This document shows positions 8,599-17,353 of a stretch of 64,000 nt of DNA, one piece after another. The position numbers and the translations under genes are program-made. Source of the DNA: JADHUC01 sp964623055 (lineage in GTDB: Bacteria > Planctomycetota > Planctomycetia > Pirellulales > Pirellulaceae); assembly GCA_964623055.1 (NCBI GenBank), contig CAZURK010000023.1, forward strand, positions 1-64,000, read 5' to 3'. Each line of letters begins with the position of its first letter. Within the stretch, counting starts at the first letter, position 1. The notes under the pieces are model-generated. The model searched no databases and had not been told where the DNA came from. It worked only from the letters and a program-made list of their open reading frames with translations.

Positions 8599-8798
8599 AC
8601 TATCTGTTCCCGTCCGCCGTCCCAACGGACCTCGCGTTTCTGTTGATACGCCTTCAGCGACATCAAGAACGTGACTGACTCGATGAAAGCTTCGTCTTCG
8701 TTGCACTTCGGCTTCTGCCGGCTCCGAACGCAATTGAAAAAGTCCTGCATGTGGTTCGGTTGCTCGGGCACGGCCGTGCCATAGTTCCCAGGAAACCT
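8595..8798 (-). pseudogene. C-terminal remnant of a Gfo/Idh/MocA-family oxidoreductase
   Basis: Not an intact gene: a 67-codon tail, open from an in-frame TAG at 8799-8801 to TGA 8595. It reads FPGNYGTAVPEQPNHMQDFF, NCVRSRQKPKCNEDEAFIES and VTFLMSLKAYQQKREVRWDG. This is the characteristic C-terminal end of planctomycete NAD-dependent oxidoreductases of the Gfo/Idh/MocA family (the HMQ-FF-CVRSR and R-EVRWD pattern). The dinucleotide-binding domain is missing and I find none upstream. The remnant still ends in a GTGA overlap with the VTT gene, so the two were probably once an operon. Confidence 0.75.
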
Positions 8799-9002
8799 CT
8801 ACGCGTCATGGATCGCTATTCTTGCACATGATCGCTCCTCGCGGACGCCGAAATGGGATGCGCCAGTAAGTATCCTCCGGCAGAGCCGGAGGCCTTCCTC
8901 GATAACAAAAATGGCCACCTACATCAAGCTGCTCGTGGCCGTACCTCGGAGCTGAACCGCATTCAATTCGTGTTCGCCGCGAATTCGTGGGGCAACAGTG
9001 AG
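8799..9002. other. Non-coding stretch with a GC-rich hairpin
   Basis: No gene is seen between the oxidoreductase remnant and the YaiI gene. The only structure is a perfect 8-bp stem, CCTCCGGC/GCCGGAGG, with a 3-base loop at 8874-8892, lying between the end of yaiI and the start of the remnant, both on the minus strand. No U-tract follows, so it is more likely an interspersed repeat than a rho-independent terminator. Confidence 0.5.
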
Positions 9003-9452
9003 CTAGTCCTTTGTGGCGGTCAGCCAGCGATCGAGCTGATTTGCGAACGCCTGCCGGTCCTTGGCAGTGAAGTTCGACGGTCCCCCGGTGATCTGACCTC
9101 CGCCTCGCAGTTCATCAAGCAGATTCCGAACGGCAAGCCGCTCGCCGACGTTGGCATCCGTGTACAACTCGCCGCGAGGATCGAGGGCTTGCCCGCCGTT
9201 GGCAACCACTTCAGCGGCCAGCGGGATGTCCGCCGTAATCACGAGATCGCCCGGCTTGACCAGTTCCACGATGCGTCGATCGGCGACGTTCATCCCCGCC
9301 GGGACGAGCACGCTGTTGATGAACTCGGAACGTGGCGTGCGCATGGGCTGATTGGCGACCAGCGTTACCTTGGTCTGCGTACGGTTCGCGGCGCGATACA
9401 GCAACTCCTTGATTTCGTTCGGGCAAGCGTCAGCATCGACCCATATTTGCAT
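9003..9452 (-). CDS. yaiI: YaiI/YqxD family protein (UPF0178, DUF188, PIN-like)
   Basis: 149 aa from ATG 9452 (MQIWVDADACPNEIKELLYR); a start five codons earlier is possible but breaks the family's usual N-terminus. The DADACP motif at residues 6-11, MNVADRRIVELVKPGDLVIT(A)DIPLA in the middle, and the C-terminal GGGQITGGPSNFTAKDR are hallmarks of this widespread family of about 150 aa. The fold is PIN/FLAP nuclease-like by family knowledge, and the cellular role is unknown. It is a single gene with no operon partner. Confidence 0.93.
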   Translation of the reverse strand: MQIWVDADACPNEIKELLYRAANRTQTKVTLVANQPMRTPRSEFINSVLVPAGMNVADRRIVELVKPGDLVITADIPLAAEVVANGGQALDPRGELYTDANVGERLAVRNLLDELRGGGQITGGPSNFTAKDRQAFANQLDRWLTATKD

Positions 9453-9934
9453 GGCGCAGGTCCTCATTCACGACGGAGAAGGGCAGGCATCTGCGGGGTG
9501 GAGTCGCCATCTGACATCGAAGCACCTCTGGGCAGTCTGGCTTGGTATTCGAGCCGATTGCACCAACGCCAACCACTTGCCCGTGTAGTAATGTAACGGC
9601 TATCTTGTCGACGTTGGAGGGTTTGCCTGTTCGATTTGCTTCGTTCGGTGAGGAACCGCCTTTAGAATTGCGGCACAAGAGGGACCAAAAGCCGATCGGA
9701 CCACTTGAGAAGACGCGGATCGAAGAAGGGGATAGATCCAATTGATGCGAAGCACCCTCCGGGCCCGAGTGCCGTTCAGGCAAAATCATCTGTGGGCAGA
9801 ATGATGGGAATGAGTGAGTAGCCCTGTTCGTTTGACGGCTGGACGAAGGCATTGGCGAATGCGCTGCCCAGTCGCCATGGGCTTGCCGTTAAACGAATAC
9901 CGCCACAATAATTCTGAGACGGTGCTTGCCTGAA
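9453..9934. other. Non-coding stretch containing interspersed palindromic repeats
   Basis: I see no convincing gene in this 480-bp gap. It holds an imperfect hairpin at about 9784-9805 (ATCATCTG-tggg-CAGAATGAT, one bulge). At 9869-9895 it holds a right-arm copy of the GCCGTTAAACG repeat that is complete at 49609-49676. Promoters for yaiI (minus) and the BNR gene (plus) should lie here, but none is clear. Confidence 0.5.
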
Positions 9935-11212
9935 ATGGACTCGAACATGCGAATCTACCTCATCACGCTTCTCTTGTTCAACTTGCTCGCAGTTGAGGCG
10001 AAAATGGGCGCGACCGCTGAACAGGCGATTCGCGAGATCGAATCGGCCGTCGATCACAATCACTGCACGACTCGGCAGTTTCAACATATGAGCTTTCACC
10101 ACGAGGGAGTATGGTTTGTTTTCTACAGCGACGGTAAAGACTTTCGGTATCAAACCTCGGCGGACGGCGGAAGGAGTTGGCAACGCGCTAAGCAACCCAT
10201 TGACCAGGCGCCAAACGGATCCACCAGCTTTGATGTGCTCAAGATCGACGGCCACGTCTACGTCAGTCATGCCTTCTATCCGCTCGGTCGCTATGACGTG
10301 AACGCTCCGTACGCCAAAGACCCGACGAGGCGCGGCGAGTACCTTCATGAGGGTCGCATCAAGAAGGGACGCATCGAAGGTCGCACGATCCGCTGGCTCG
10401 AAGACGTCAATCCCAGTTTCACACCCGACTACTCGAACCTGGCGCAAGATACGGCGGGCTTCTACTGGGTATTCTCGCGTGAATCCGGAGAAGGCATTGC
10501 ATATCGTAGCCGGAAGCCAAACGATATTACCAAGTGGCTGCCGAAGACGGTCTCGATGCCCGTCCAGGGAAGACATGCCATGGACGCCGCCGCGCTGGAC
10601 AGAGAGCAACTCTACGTCGTGTCGTTGATCACTACCGATGGCAAACTCTACGGGAACCTGTTCGATGGCGAGCGGTGGAGCGGCAAGCCGATGCTCATCG
10701 CCGACGACGTAACCACCGTGGCTGGCGACGACCGGCGGTTGGCGATCGAGTTCGATCCGACGAGCCGGCGGCTGCATCTGATCTATGTCGACGCGGTAAA
10801 CACCCTTCGCTATCGCTGTCTCCGCTCGCCCTATCGGCCGCAAGATTGGCAGCCCGGCCTCTTCCAAGCCGGACAGAAGCTTGCGGCGGGGGTATTCACC
10901 TGTGCCCTGAGCGTCGATTCGTCGCAGTCGCCCTATGGACTGGTGATAACCTACGGGCTGGAGAAACACGCAGGACGTGACAAGCGGGAGCGCACAGGCG
11001 AGTTGTACGCGCGACGCTTCGACGGAACTGGGTGGCAAGGCGAGCCGATACTCGTCAGCCAGCCGGGCACGATTCACAACTGGTACCCCAACGTCAACCG
11101 CGATGCCCGCCACGGATTGTGCGTCATGTACTCACGCTCCGTCGACAAGACCCGTTTGGGCAAACCGCTGGCGATCATGGTGAGCGTACGGGGGGAGGAG
11201 GGTAAGCCATGA
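9935..11212 (+). CDS. Secreted BNR-repeat (sialidase-like) beta-propeller protein
   Basis: 425 aa. The N-terminus MRIYLITLLLFNLLAVEAK is a signal peptide; starts at 9935 and 9947 are both in frame and neither has a strong Shine-Dalgarno. The remainder resembles the BNR_4 family: GVWFVFYSDGKDFRYQTSAD, an Asp-box-like S-x-D-G-G-x-S-W (SADGGRSW), FDVLKIDGHVYVSHAFYPLG, YSNLAQDTAGFYWVFSRESG and repeated strand patterns. Family members are found beside sulfatases and glycosidases and probably act on or bind polysaccharides. No sialidase FRIP motif is seen, so sialidase activity is not claimed. It is followed after ~90 bp by a Tat-exported deacetylase-like gene on the same strand. Confidence 0.75.
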   Translation: MDSNMRIYLITLLLFNLLAVEAKMGATAEQAIREIESAVDHNHCTTRQFQHMSFHHEGVWFVFYSDGKDFRYQTSADGGRSWQRAKQPIDQAPNGSTSFDVLKIDGHVYVSHAFYPLGRYDVNAPYAKDPTRRGEYLHEGRIKKGRIEGRTIRWLEDVNPSFTPDYSNLAQDTAGFYWVFSRESGEGIAYRSRKPNDITKWLPKTVSMPVQGRHAMDAAALDREQLYVVSLITTDGKLYGNLFDGERWSGKPMLIADDVTTVAGDDRRLAIEFDPTSRRLHLIYVDAVNTLRYRCLRSPYRPQDWQPGLFQAGQKLAAGVFTCALSVDSSQSPYGLVITYGLEKHAGRDKRERTGELYARRFDGTGWQGEPILVSQPGTIHNWYPNVNRDARHGLCVMYSRSVDKTRLGKPLAIMVSVRGEEGKP

Positions 11213-11304
11213 ATGGTTATCGAATTGCACGAAGTAGTAGACCGGCGGGCGGATGTTGTTCGGCACGGTGGTTTGCCTGAGATTCAGCCTCGAGGAGCCA
11301 TGTG

Positions 11305-12495
11305 ATGCAAAGTCAGATGATACGACGACGTAGTTTCCTGCAAGCGACGGTGGCGGGCGCGGCGGGGATTGTCTTGGGCGGTCCCGCAACGGCTACCGCG
11401 TCCTCTCTGGGTGCCGTCAAGATCGAACAACCATTTCACGGCGCCGTGCTCAACCATCGTCACGGTCGCCAGACATCGGACGGGCTGACGATCCGTGTGA
11501 CCGGCAATGCCTCGCTGGGCGATCGGGTGCTTGTGAATGGACAGCCGACCGAACGGGCCGGAACGACATTCTCTGCCGACGTGCTGCTTTCCGAAAAGGA
11601 GACCGACATTGCCGCCGTCTCCGAAGGCAACTACGGGCGAGGGGAGCATCGCGTGCGGGTCGTCTGGGACCGGCACTCCGAGCCGCGGTACCGCTTCGCC
11701 ATCGACGACAATATCTTCTTCCTCCGCGATATCGCTCGAAACGACTACCAATCGCTATTCGACTGCTTCTATCTGGAGATACTACGCAAGCTCCAGCGCC
11801 AGTACGGGGCCCGGTTCGTCCTGAACATCTACTTCACGGACGGCGAAGAATTCGATCTGACACAGTTCCCCGGCCGTTATAAGAAGGAGTGGCAGGACAA
11901 TGCCGATTGGTTGAAACTTGCCTTCCACGCTCATGCGAACGATCCCGCGCGGCCCTACCAGTACGCCTCGCCGCAGACACTTGTCGCCGACTTCGACAAG
12001 GTGGCCGAACAGATCCATCGTTTCGCGGGCGAGCAGGCCTATTCGCCGACGACGCTCATCCACTGGGCGATGGTGCAGCCAACGGCCTTCAAGCCGCTCG
12101 CCCAGCGCGGCGTGAAGGTGCTCAGCGGCTATTTTCGCCAGCGCAACGGCGTTTGGGACATCAACTACAACCTGGATGACGCCCGCTCCGAATACCTTTC
12201 CAGACACGACGCCTTGAAGGACTTCGACAGCGGGATTGTGTTCACCAAGGTAGAGCTGGCCTGCAACCACCTGCGTTCCATCGACGATGTGATTCCCACC
12301 CTGAAACCTTTGCGTGACGACCCCAACCATGCGGAGATCATGGACCTGACCACCCACGAGCAGCCGTTCTGGCCGTTCTGGCGAGGTCACCTGCCGGATC
12401 ATGCAAAACGTGTCGAGACTGCCATTCGCTGGGTCACCGAACACGGCTACAAGCCGGTCTTCTTCCACGAAGGATTCCTGGGCGGACAGGCGTAA
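11305..12495 (+). CDS. Tat-exported polysaccharide deacetylase-like (NodB-type) protein
   Basis: 396 aa. Twin-arginine signal RRRSFLQATVAG at residues 6-17, followed by a hydrophobic stretch. GAGGAG lies upstream; ATG 11305 chosen (GTG 11302 and ATG 11317 possible). After a small N-terminal beta domain (~35-130) comes a NodB-like region. YRFAIDDNIFFLRDI carries the double Asp at the first strand, LKLAFHAHAND carries the H-x-H metal site, and TLIHWAMVQPTAFKPLAQRG, LKPLRDDPNHAEIMDLTTHE and YKPVFFHEGF match late strands. Family knowledge: metal-dependent deacetylation of polysaccharides. Substrate is unknown. It sits between other secreted carbohydrate-active genes. Confidence 0.75.
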   Translation: MQSQMIRRRSFLQATVAGAAGIVLGGPATATASSLGAVKIEQPFHGAVLNHRHGRQTSDGLTIRVTGNASLGDRVLVNGQPTERAGTTFSADVLLSEKETDIAAVSEGNYGRGEHRVRVVWDRHSEPRYRFAIDDNIFFLRDIARNDYQSLFDCFYLEILRKLQRQYGARFVLNIYFTDGEEFDLTQFPGRYKKEWQDNADWLKLAFHAHANDPARPYQYASPQTLVADFDKVAEQIHRFAGEQAYSPTTLIHWAMVQPTAFKPLAQRGVKVLSGYFRQRNGVWDINYNLDDARSEYLSRHDALKDFDSGIVFTKVELACNHLRSIDDVIPTLKPLRDDPNHAEIMDLTTHEQPFWPFWRGHLPDHAKRVETAIRWVTEHGYKPVFFHEGFLGGQA

Positions 12496-12604
12496 TGCAG
12501 ACGCGATCCTGTTGCCTCGAAAGATCACGCCCAAGAGAAACCTGGAGATCGCCAAGCGCGTGATGCGGCAAATGATCAAGAACATGGCGACGAGCGGCTA
12601 CTGA
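12494..12604 (+). pseudogene. Short coding-like remnant (C-terminal fragment of an unknown protein)
   Basis: Immediately after the deacetylase-like gene and in another frame, 36 codons read NADAILLPRKITPKRNLEIA KRVMRQMIKNMATSGY and end in TGA. The composition (Leu/Ile, Lys/Arg, amphipathic helix) looks like the end of a real protein, but there is no start or body. I cannot name the parent. It may be a chance frame. Confidence 0.25.
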
Positions 12605-12685
12605 GTTGGCTGCTGGAGACTTGACGAGGGAACGACCATGGAAAGCCTGACTGCGACGGAGTGCTTGACTGCGATGGAACAAGAC

Positions 12686-12703
12686 AGCCCGGTTTACCGG
12701 GCT
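12686..12703. repeat. 18-bp palindrome AGCCCGGTTTACCGGGCT, copy 1
   Basis: Near-perfect palindrome that could fold as AGCCCGG-TTTA-CCGGGCT. The identical 18-mer recurs at 17431-17448. It lies in the 200-bp non-coding leader of the 645-aa gene, so it may act as a terminator-like or REP-like element. Confidence 0.7.
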
Positions 12704-12809
12704 GCCAGAACAATGTCCGAACATGCCGTCACTAAACACGATCCCGTGCTCGATGACGCGTTGATGGAAAACAGCATGAAACCAATTGATCTTCGTGCGG
12801 GAGAATATC

Positions 12810-14747
12810 ATGAACACCACCCAGGGTTGTCTGTGTTCCTGTCTTACTTTGGCGGGCCTGCTGGCCGGTGGCCTCGTGGTTGCCGCTGAATACGACCCGT
12901 CTGCCGAGAAGCCGTATCGCGTATTGGTCGTCATCGGCGATCAGTGGGACGACCCCGACAGCTATTACATTGGCGGCCCGCGTGTTCCAGGAAGGGATTT
13001 CCGCGATGTCGCCACGATGCTCACGATCTGGGGTGTTCCGTTTGATATCCTTCGGCTGGACCAGCAGCGTCTCCAGATCAACCGCTTCCTCAACGGAATC
13101 GCGGAGCCCAACTACGGCTGTGTGATATGGATGGCCGACCCGGATACACTGGAGGGGTATTCGGCCAACTACAGCACGATGCGGAGCGTCGTTGAAGACT
13201 ACGGCATGAGCCTGATCGCGCTTTTTGATTACATCAAGACACCGGAGATCGCCGGTTTGCTGGGTGTGGATTATCAAGGCACTGCCACGACGCGTGTCAA
13301 GGATGACGAGGGCGGCTTCGCGATTACTGAAGAACACTTCGTTACGGCCGGCGCGGTTGGAACGGTTCTGCCTCCGACCGGCCAATCGACTCAGGTCACG
13401 GCGATCAGGTGCAAAGCCAAGCCCGCGGCCAAAGTGCTTGGAAGGCTCGGCAAGTATCCCCAACTGGTGGTCAGCGACGTGAGCCGGAATACCAAGACGG
13501 TGTGGATCGGCGGCGGGCGCGATTGGCTCAACGAGTATGCGGTGATGAGGGAGGTCTTCAGAAAATCGCTTGTCCATTGTATGGGCTATGGCGTCTTCAA
13601 CGACAATTTTGAGAATACTCTTGTTTTTGTCATGGATGATATGGGCGCGTCCGACCACGCCTATGGTCTGCCGGAATGGCATTACCCGACACCGGGCAAG
13701 GAAGCAATCATCAAGTACCTCGTCGAGCCGCTGGAGGAATACGGCTTTGTGATGGTCCAAAACGTGACGCCCGGCTACGTTAACCCCGTGACTCGTAGGG
13801 TCGAAAACCCGTGGACGGTTGAGAAGTTTGTCGATCCTTATGGAAACGTTCAGGACTATAGTTCCACGAAAGCCGGACTGGACGAGGGACTTCGCCGCGG
13901 CGTGTTCGAGATTCACACCCATCGGGTTTGGACTCACATGAACTGGGACTTGGACTCACCGCCGGGACCCTGGTGGGATGCGCCGTTGGATGGAGAACGA
14001 GCCAGAGGCGCCTGGTATAATGAGGCTTTCGATTTTGTTCGTGATGTGCCGGTTCCATCCAATGACGCGCTGTTCCTCTACAAGACCGGATACGATGCCA
14101 TAAAAAGGCAATTTGGCGTAGCACCGTTGGCGGTGTCGCTCCAACCGATTGGAACGGACGAGCGTCTGCGTCACGGCAATGGGCGGATGGCTGCCATCGC
14201 GGGCTATGGCATTAGCTGGACAACAAAGTACATAGGCTACGATCGCCTTGTGCATTTCAGCATACCCCAGATGATCCCGGAACGGCTTCAATGTCACGAC
14301 TTGGACATCATCGAAAAGAGCGATTCAGAAATAACAGGCCGCCTGAGTGAGCTGAGAAAGATGCCTGCCGCAACTTTGATTGCTGCAAAGGTCACCGGCT
14401 CGCGCGCTCTGGATCTGACCGGCAGCAGGGACTGGATCGAATCCAGAAAAGACAAACGCTGGATCGGCTTCAACGAGATCTGCGCCTATCTGCACAGCGA
14501 TATCGACGTTTCATCGGCCGACGGGCTGGTGATCCGGATCCAGTACGACGACCACTACTGCCACCACTTCGCCAAACGCCCCTCGCACTGGACGCTTGAG
14601 CTTGCCGACCGCTATCGAGAGCAACTTGGCCGGCAGATCGGCATCGAGATAGACGGAAAGGTCGAGAAACTCGCACCGGCGGCTCGTCAGACCGTGACGC
14701 TTCCGGCAGGCGTTGGGGTACACACGGTACAGATCCGCTCGGAGTAG
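12810..14747 (+). CDS. Large secreted protein with NodB/glycosidase-type barrel, family not recognised
   Basis: 645 aa from ATG 12810 (GGAG a few bases upstream); signal peptide MNTTQGCLCSCLTLAGLLAG. Residues ~25-240 look like a class-I glutamine-amidotransferase-like flavodoxin fold (YRVLVVIGDQWDDPDSYYIG, CVIWMADPDTLEGY). Residues ~265-520 look like a polysaccharide-deacetylase-like barrel: ENTLVFVMDDMGASDHAYG gives a double Asp, GVFEIHTHRVWTHMNWDLD a His-rich metal-type site, and APLAVSLQPIGTDERLRHG a later strand. The C-terminus is beta-rich (CAYLHSDIDVSSADGLVIRI ... DDHYCHHFAKRPSHW). I do not recognise a named family. The preceding gene is also NodB-like, suggesting joint action on one exported polysaccharide. 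Confidence 0.6.
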   Translation: MNTTQGCLCSCLTLAGLLAGGLVVAAEYDPSAEKPYRVLVVIGDQWDDPDSYYIGGPRVPGRDFRDVATMLTIWGVPFDILRLDQQRLQINRFLNGIAEPNYGCVIWMADPDTLEGYSANYSTMRSVVEDYGMSLIALFDYIKTPEIAGLLGVDYQGTATTRVKDDEGGFAITEEHFVTAGAVGTVLPPTGQSTQVTAIRCKAKPAAKVLGRLGKYPQLVVSDVSRNTKTVWIGGGRDWLNEYAVMREVFRKSLVHCMGYGVFNDNFENTLVFVMDDMGASDHAYGLPEWHYPTPGKEAIIKYLVEPLEEYGFVMVQNVTPGYVNPVTRRVENPWTVEKFVDPYGNVQDYSSTKAGLDEGLRRGVFEIHTHRVWTHMNWDLDSPPGPWWDAPLDGERARGAWYNEAFDFVRDVPVPSNDALFLYKTGYDAIKRQFGVAPLAVSLQPIGTDERLRHGNGRMAAIAGYGISWTTKYIGYDRLVHFSIPQMIPERLQCHDLDIIEKSDSEITGRLSELRKMPAATLIAAKVTGSRALDLTGSRDWIESRKDKRWIGFNEICAYLHSDIDVSSADGLVIRIQYDDHYCHHFAKRPSHWTLELADRYREQLGRQIGIEIDGKVEKLAPAARQTVTLPAGVGVHTVQIRSE

Positions 14748-14897
14748 CAACGCAGTGTTGCTGGATTGTCCACTGAGAAACGCAGACAGAAACAGGATCA
14801 TCCAAGACCAAGTACATCCTTGTTACGCTCGTGGGATCTCACATCCCCACGAGATTCATCCGTTCCAACTTTCACTCAAACTGAAGGGAGCAATTCG

Positions 14898-15599
14898 ATG
14901 AGACATCTGACCATGACCCTGGCAAGCCTAACCGTATGGGTACTGCTGACAAATGCTGGGATCGCGCAGCCGACTGGTGAGCCACAATCCGGCCAGAAGC
15001 CGAATCGGTCGGGCAGGGCGCGGGCGGCGTCACCGCAGAAGCCGCCTGTGGCCAAAGACGAGGCGGAACAGAAGATCCTCAGCGTGCTGGACGAGATGTA
15101 CAAACAGCGGGGCATGCAGGTCCCTGTCGAAGACGGCAGGCTGTTGCGCATGGTGACCGAAACGATCGGCGCCAAGCGGGTCGTCGAGATTGGAACGTAC
15201 CGCGGCTACTCGGCCATCTGGCTCTGCTTAGCCCTTCGGACCACCGGCGGCAAGCTGACCACGTTTGAGTACAATGCTAAGGTAGCCGCGGTGGCCCAGG
15301 AGAACTTCAAGCAAGCTGGTGTCGACCAACTCGTCACCGTCGTCGTGGGCGACGCACACGAGGAAGTCACCAAGCTCGAAGGGCCGATCGACGTGGTGTT
15401 CATCGACGCGGACAAGGCCGGTTACGTCGACTACCTCAACAAACTGCTGCCATTGGTGCGCCCTGGCGGATTGATCCTGGCACATAACGTCCCCGGTACC
15501 GCGCCGGACTATGTCGAGGCCGTCACGACCAACCCGGATTTGGATACGGTCTTCTACAGGCAAGGCAATGGCATGGCCATGACGCTGAAGAAGCGCTGA
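14898..15599 (+). CDS. Exported class I O-methyltransferase (family 3, CCoAOMT/catechol type)
   Basis: 233 aa from ATG 14898, preceded by GAAGGGAG. A signal peptide covers residues 1-24 (VWVLLTNAGIAQ), followed by a low-complexity Pro/Arg/Ala linker. The Rossmann methyltransferase core shows RVVEIGTYRGYSAIWLCLAL (SAM motif I), FEYNAKVAAVAQENFKQAGV, VVGDAHEEVTKLEGPIDVVF and IDADKAGYVDYLNKLLPLVR with the metal-binding D-A-D-K. Cytoplasmic relatives methylate catechols using SAM and Mg/Ca. Export is unusual because SAM is cytoplasmic; the planctomycete periplasm or a retained anchor are possible explanations. A weak hairpin (CTCGTGGG/CCCCACGAG, about 14828-14854) lies in its leader. Confidence 0.85.
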   Translation: MRHLTMTLASLTVWVLLTNAGIAQPTGEPQSGQKPNRSGRARAASPQKPPVAKDEAEQKILSVLDEMYKQRGMQVPVEDGRLLRMVTETIGAKRVVEIGTYRGYSAIWLCLALRTTGGKLTTFEYNAKVAAVAQENFKQAGVDQLVTVVVGDAHEEVTKLEGPIDVVFIDADKAGYVDYLNKLLPLVRPGGLILAHNVPGTAPDYVEAVTTNPDLDTVFYRQGNGMAMTLKKR

Positions 15600-15649
15600 C
15601 GACCCGAAGACGCGGATCTCTTGACGAAACGCAAGAAGGAGAAGGAAGA

Positions 15650-15712
15650 ATGACCGACATGCCTGATTGTGGCAGCGAACAGCAGGAATCGCGACGCGAT
15701 TTCCTGAAATGA
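15650..15712 (+). pseudogene. Truncated Tat-signal stub of a lost exported protein
   Basis: A strong ribosome-binding site (AAGGAGAAGGAAGA) is followed by ATG and only 20 codons, ending ...QESRRDFLK-TGA. S-R-R-D-F-L-K is exactly the twin-arginine start of planctomycete exported enzymes, so the stop falls in the middle of a Tat signal. The expected hydrophobic stretch and protein do not follow in any frame I checked. Most likely the start of a deleted gene; a tiny peptide is less likely. Confidence 0.5.
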
Positions 15713-15826
15713 TCTTCTTATCGGCGCCACAGTTTTGGACGGGGAGGCCCGCGTCATGCAATCACCAGATTGGACCGATCGGCTCTACCAGCGTTGGGAG
15801 CCGGCGTATTCCGGGAATTCCATTCG

Positions 15827-17353
15827 ATGAGACGATGCATGAACGACACACTCGCTGTCAGCAGCTTGATCGTGCTCTTTTGCGCCCATGCGGCCTTTGC
15901 GCAGATCGAACCGTACGCGGAAAACCCAAACTATTGGCAATACAATAAGCGTCCGATCCTGCTGTTTGGTGGCTCGGACCGTGACAACATCTTTCAATGG
16001 GCCGGCGATGGCACCAAGCTGACCGACCATCTGGATCTGCTGAAGGACTGCGGCGGCAATCACATCCGCTGTACCATGAGTTCGCGGGCGTATACCCGGG
16101 AGGGATATCGCTGGGACCTGCTGACCTATCCGTTTGCAGAGGTCGACGGCAAGTATGATCTGCGTCGGTGGAACGAGGAGTATTGGAGCCGACTCCGCAC
16201 GTTCCTGCGCGAGACGAAAAAGCGGGGTATTATCGTTCAACTGGAACTCTGGGATCGCTGGAACGAGAGCGGCGATTCTCGGCATGCGCGCTTCGGCTGG
16301 TACCACTCGCCTTGGAATCCGAACAACAACCGTACCTACGATTGGGCAGACTCGCCTCTGTTGAAGCCCGGCAAGACCGATTTCTACAACGCCTTCCATT
16401 ACGCCGCGGTCAAGAACGACCCGGTGCTGTTGCCTCTGCAGCAGCGTTTCGTCGAAAAGGTGATCGACGAGGTCATCGACAACTGCAACGACCACGTCCT
16501 ATTTCAGGTGGACAACGAAAGCGGCATCGGCGACGAGACATTAGAGCCCGATCCGTATTGGGCCCGTTTCGCGCGGCACTATGCCAAGTCCAAAGGCGCT
16601 GATGATATCTTCGTGTGCTCTTCCCGACGTTTCCACTGGCCGACTCCCTGCAAAGCGACGACGTTCCAGGATTGGGGCAACCCAGAGGTGCGCGTGCCGC
16701 TGGAGAACGCGGCATTCAACTTCAGCGATATTTCCCAGAACAACGGCGTCAGTGGCCAGACGCAGTATGACAATATCCTCTGGTATCGGTCCCGCGTGCT
16801 CGCGCACGGAGCGCGCCCCATCAACAACGTGAAGTGTTACCATTTCAATTGGCCGATTGGAGGCAGTTTCGGAAGGGACCGCACGTCGCCGACCGACGCC
16901 GAGGCGGGAGCGAAGTTCTGGCGTGCCGTGTTCGCCGGTGCGGCCAGCATCCGCTTCCACCGGCACACGCCGACCCGACCCGCCGGCCTGCGTGAAGGGT
17001 TTGGGCTGGCGCCCGAGGGACAAAGACACGTGCGCAGCATGCGGGAATTTGTCGATGCCGTCCATGTCTTCCGTATGAACCCGCGTAACGACCTGCTGTC
17101 GCAGCGCGTGGCCAACGAGGCTTACTGCCTGGCCGAGCCGGGGCAGCAGTACGCCGTCTTCTTCACGGGTGACGGTGACGGCCGCGTACAAATCGAGTTG
17201 GCCCCTTCGGAGCGCTCGTTCGAGTTGCGATGGCTGGACATCGCGACAAGCCGCTGGGGCCAGAAAACCACGATTTCGAGCCGCGGAGACTACATGCTAA
17301 AGGCGCCTGCCAGCGGGCATTGGGTCGCCCTGCTGACCGCGACAGACCCGTGA
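15827..17353 (+). CDS. Secreted glycosidase-like TIM-barrel protein
   Basis: 508 aa from ATG 15827 (ATG 15839 also possible). Signal peptide LAVSSLIVLFCAHAAFAQ. The protein resembles the DUF4038/DUF6298-like putative glycosidases of planctomycetes: NKRPILLFGGSDRDNIFQWA at the start, GGNHIRCTMSSRAYTREGYR, RGIIVQLELWDRWNESGDSR, HVLFQVDNESGIGDE with an N-E pair as candidate acid/base, and VKCYHFNWPIGGSF late in the barrel. A beta-sandwich end (AVFFTGDGDGRVQIELAPSE ... RWLDIATSRWG) follows. Reaction and substrate are not known to me. It is preceded by the Tat stub and followed by a repeat-rich gap. Confidence 0.72.
   Translation: MRRCMNDTLAVSSLIVLFCAHAAFAQIEPYAENPNYWQYNKRPILLFGGSDRDNIFQWAGDGTKLTDHLDLLKDCGGNHIRCTMSSRAYTREGYRWDLLTYPFAEVDGKYDLRRWNEEYWSRLRTFLRETKKRGIIVQLELWDRWNESGDSRHARFGWYHSPWNPNNNRTYDWADSPLLKPGKTDFYNAFHYAAVKNDPVLLPLQQRFVEKVIDEVIDNCNDHVLFQVDNESGIGDETLEPDPYWARFARHYAKSKGADDIFVCSSRRFHWPTPCKATTFQDWGNPEVRVPLENAAFNFSDISQNNGVSGQTQYDNILWYRSRVLAHGARPINNVKCYHFNWPIGGSFGRDRTSPTDAEAGAKFWRAVFAGAASIRFHRHTPTRPAGLREGFGLAPEGQRHVRSMREFVDAVHVFRMNPRNDLLSQRVANEAYCLAEPGQQYAVFFTGDGDGRVQIELAPSERSFELRWLDIATSRWGQKTTISSRGDYMLKAPASGHWVALLTATDP

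Noticed and set aside
9776..11113. 445-codon minus-strand frame opposite the BNR gene
   Set aside because: Mirror of a GC-rich real gene; Arg/Val/His-rich text without domains, no ribosome-binding site, and the plus-strand frame has a signal peptide and BNR motifs.
12732..13937. 401-codon minus-strand frame opposite the 645-aa secreted protein
   Set aside because: Shadow frame; the plus strand shows a signal peptide and a plausible fold.
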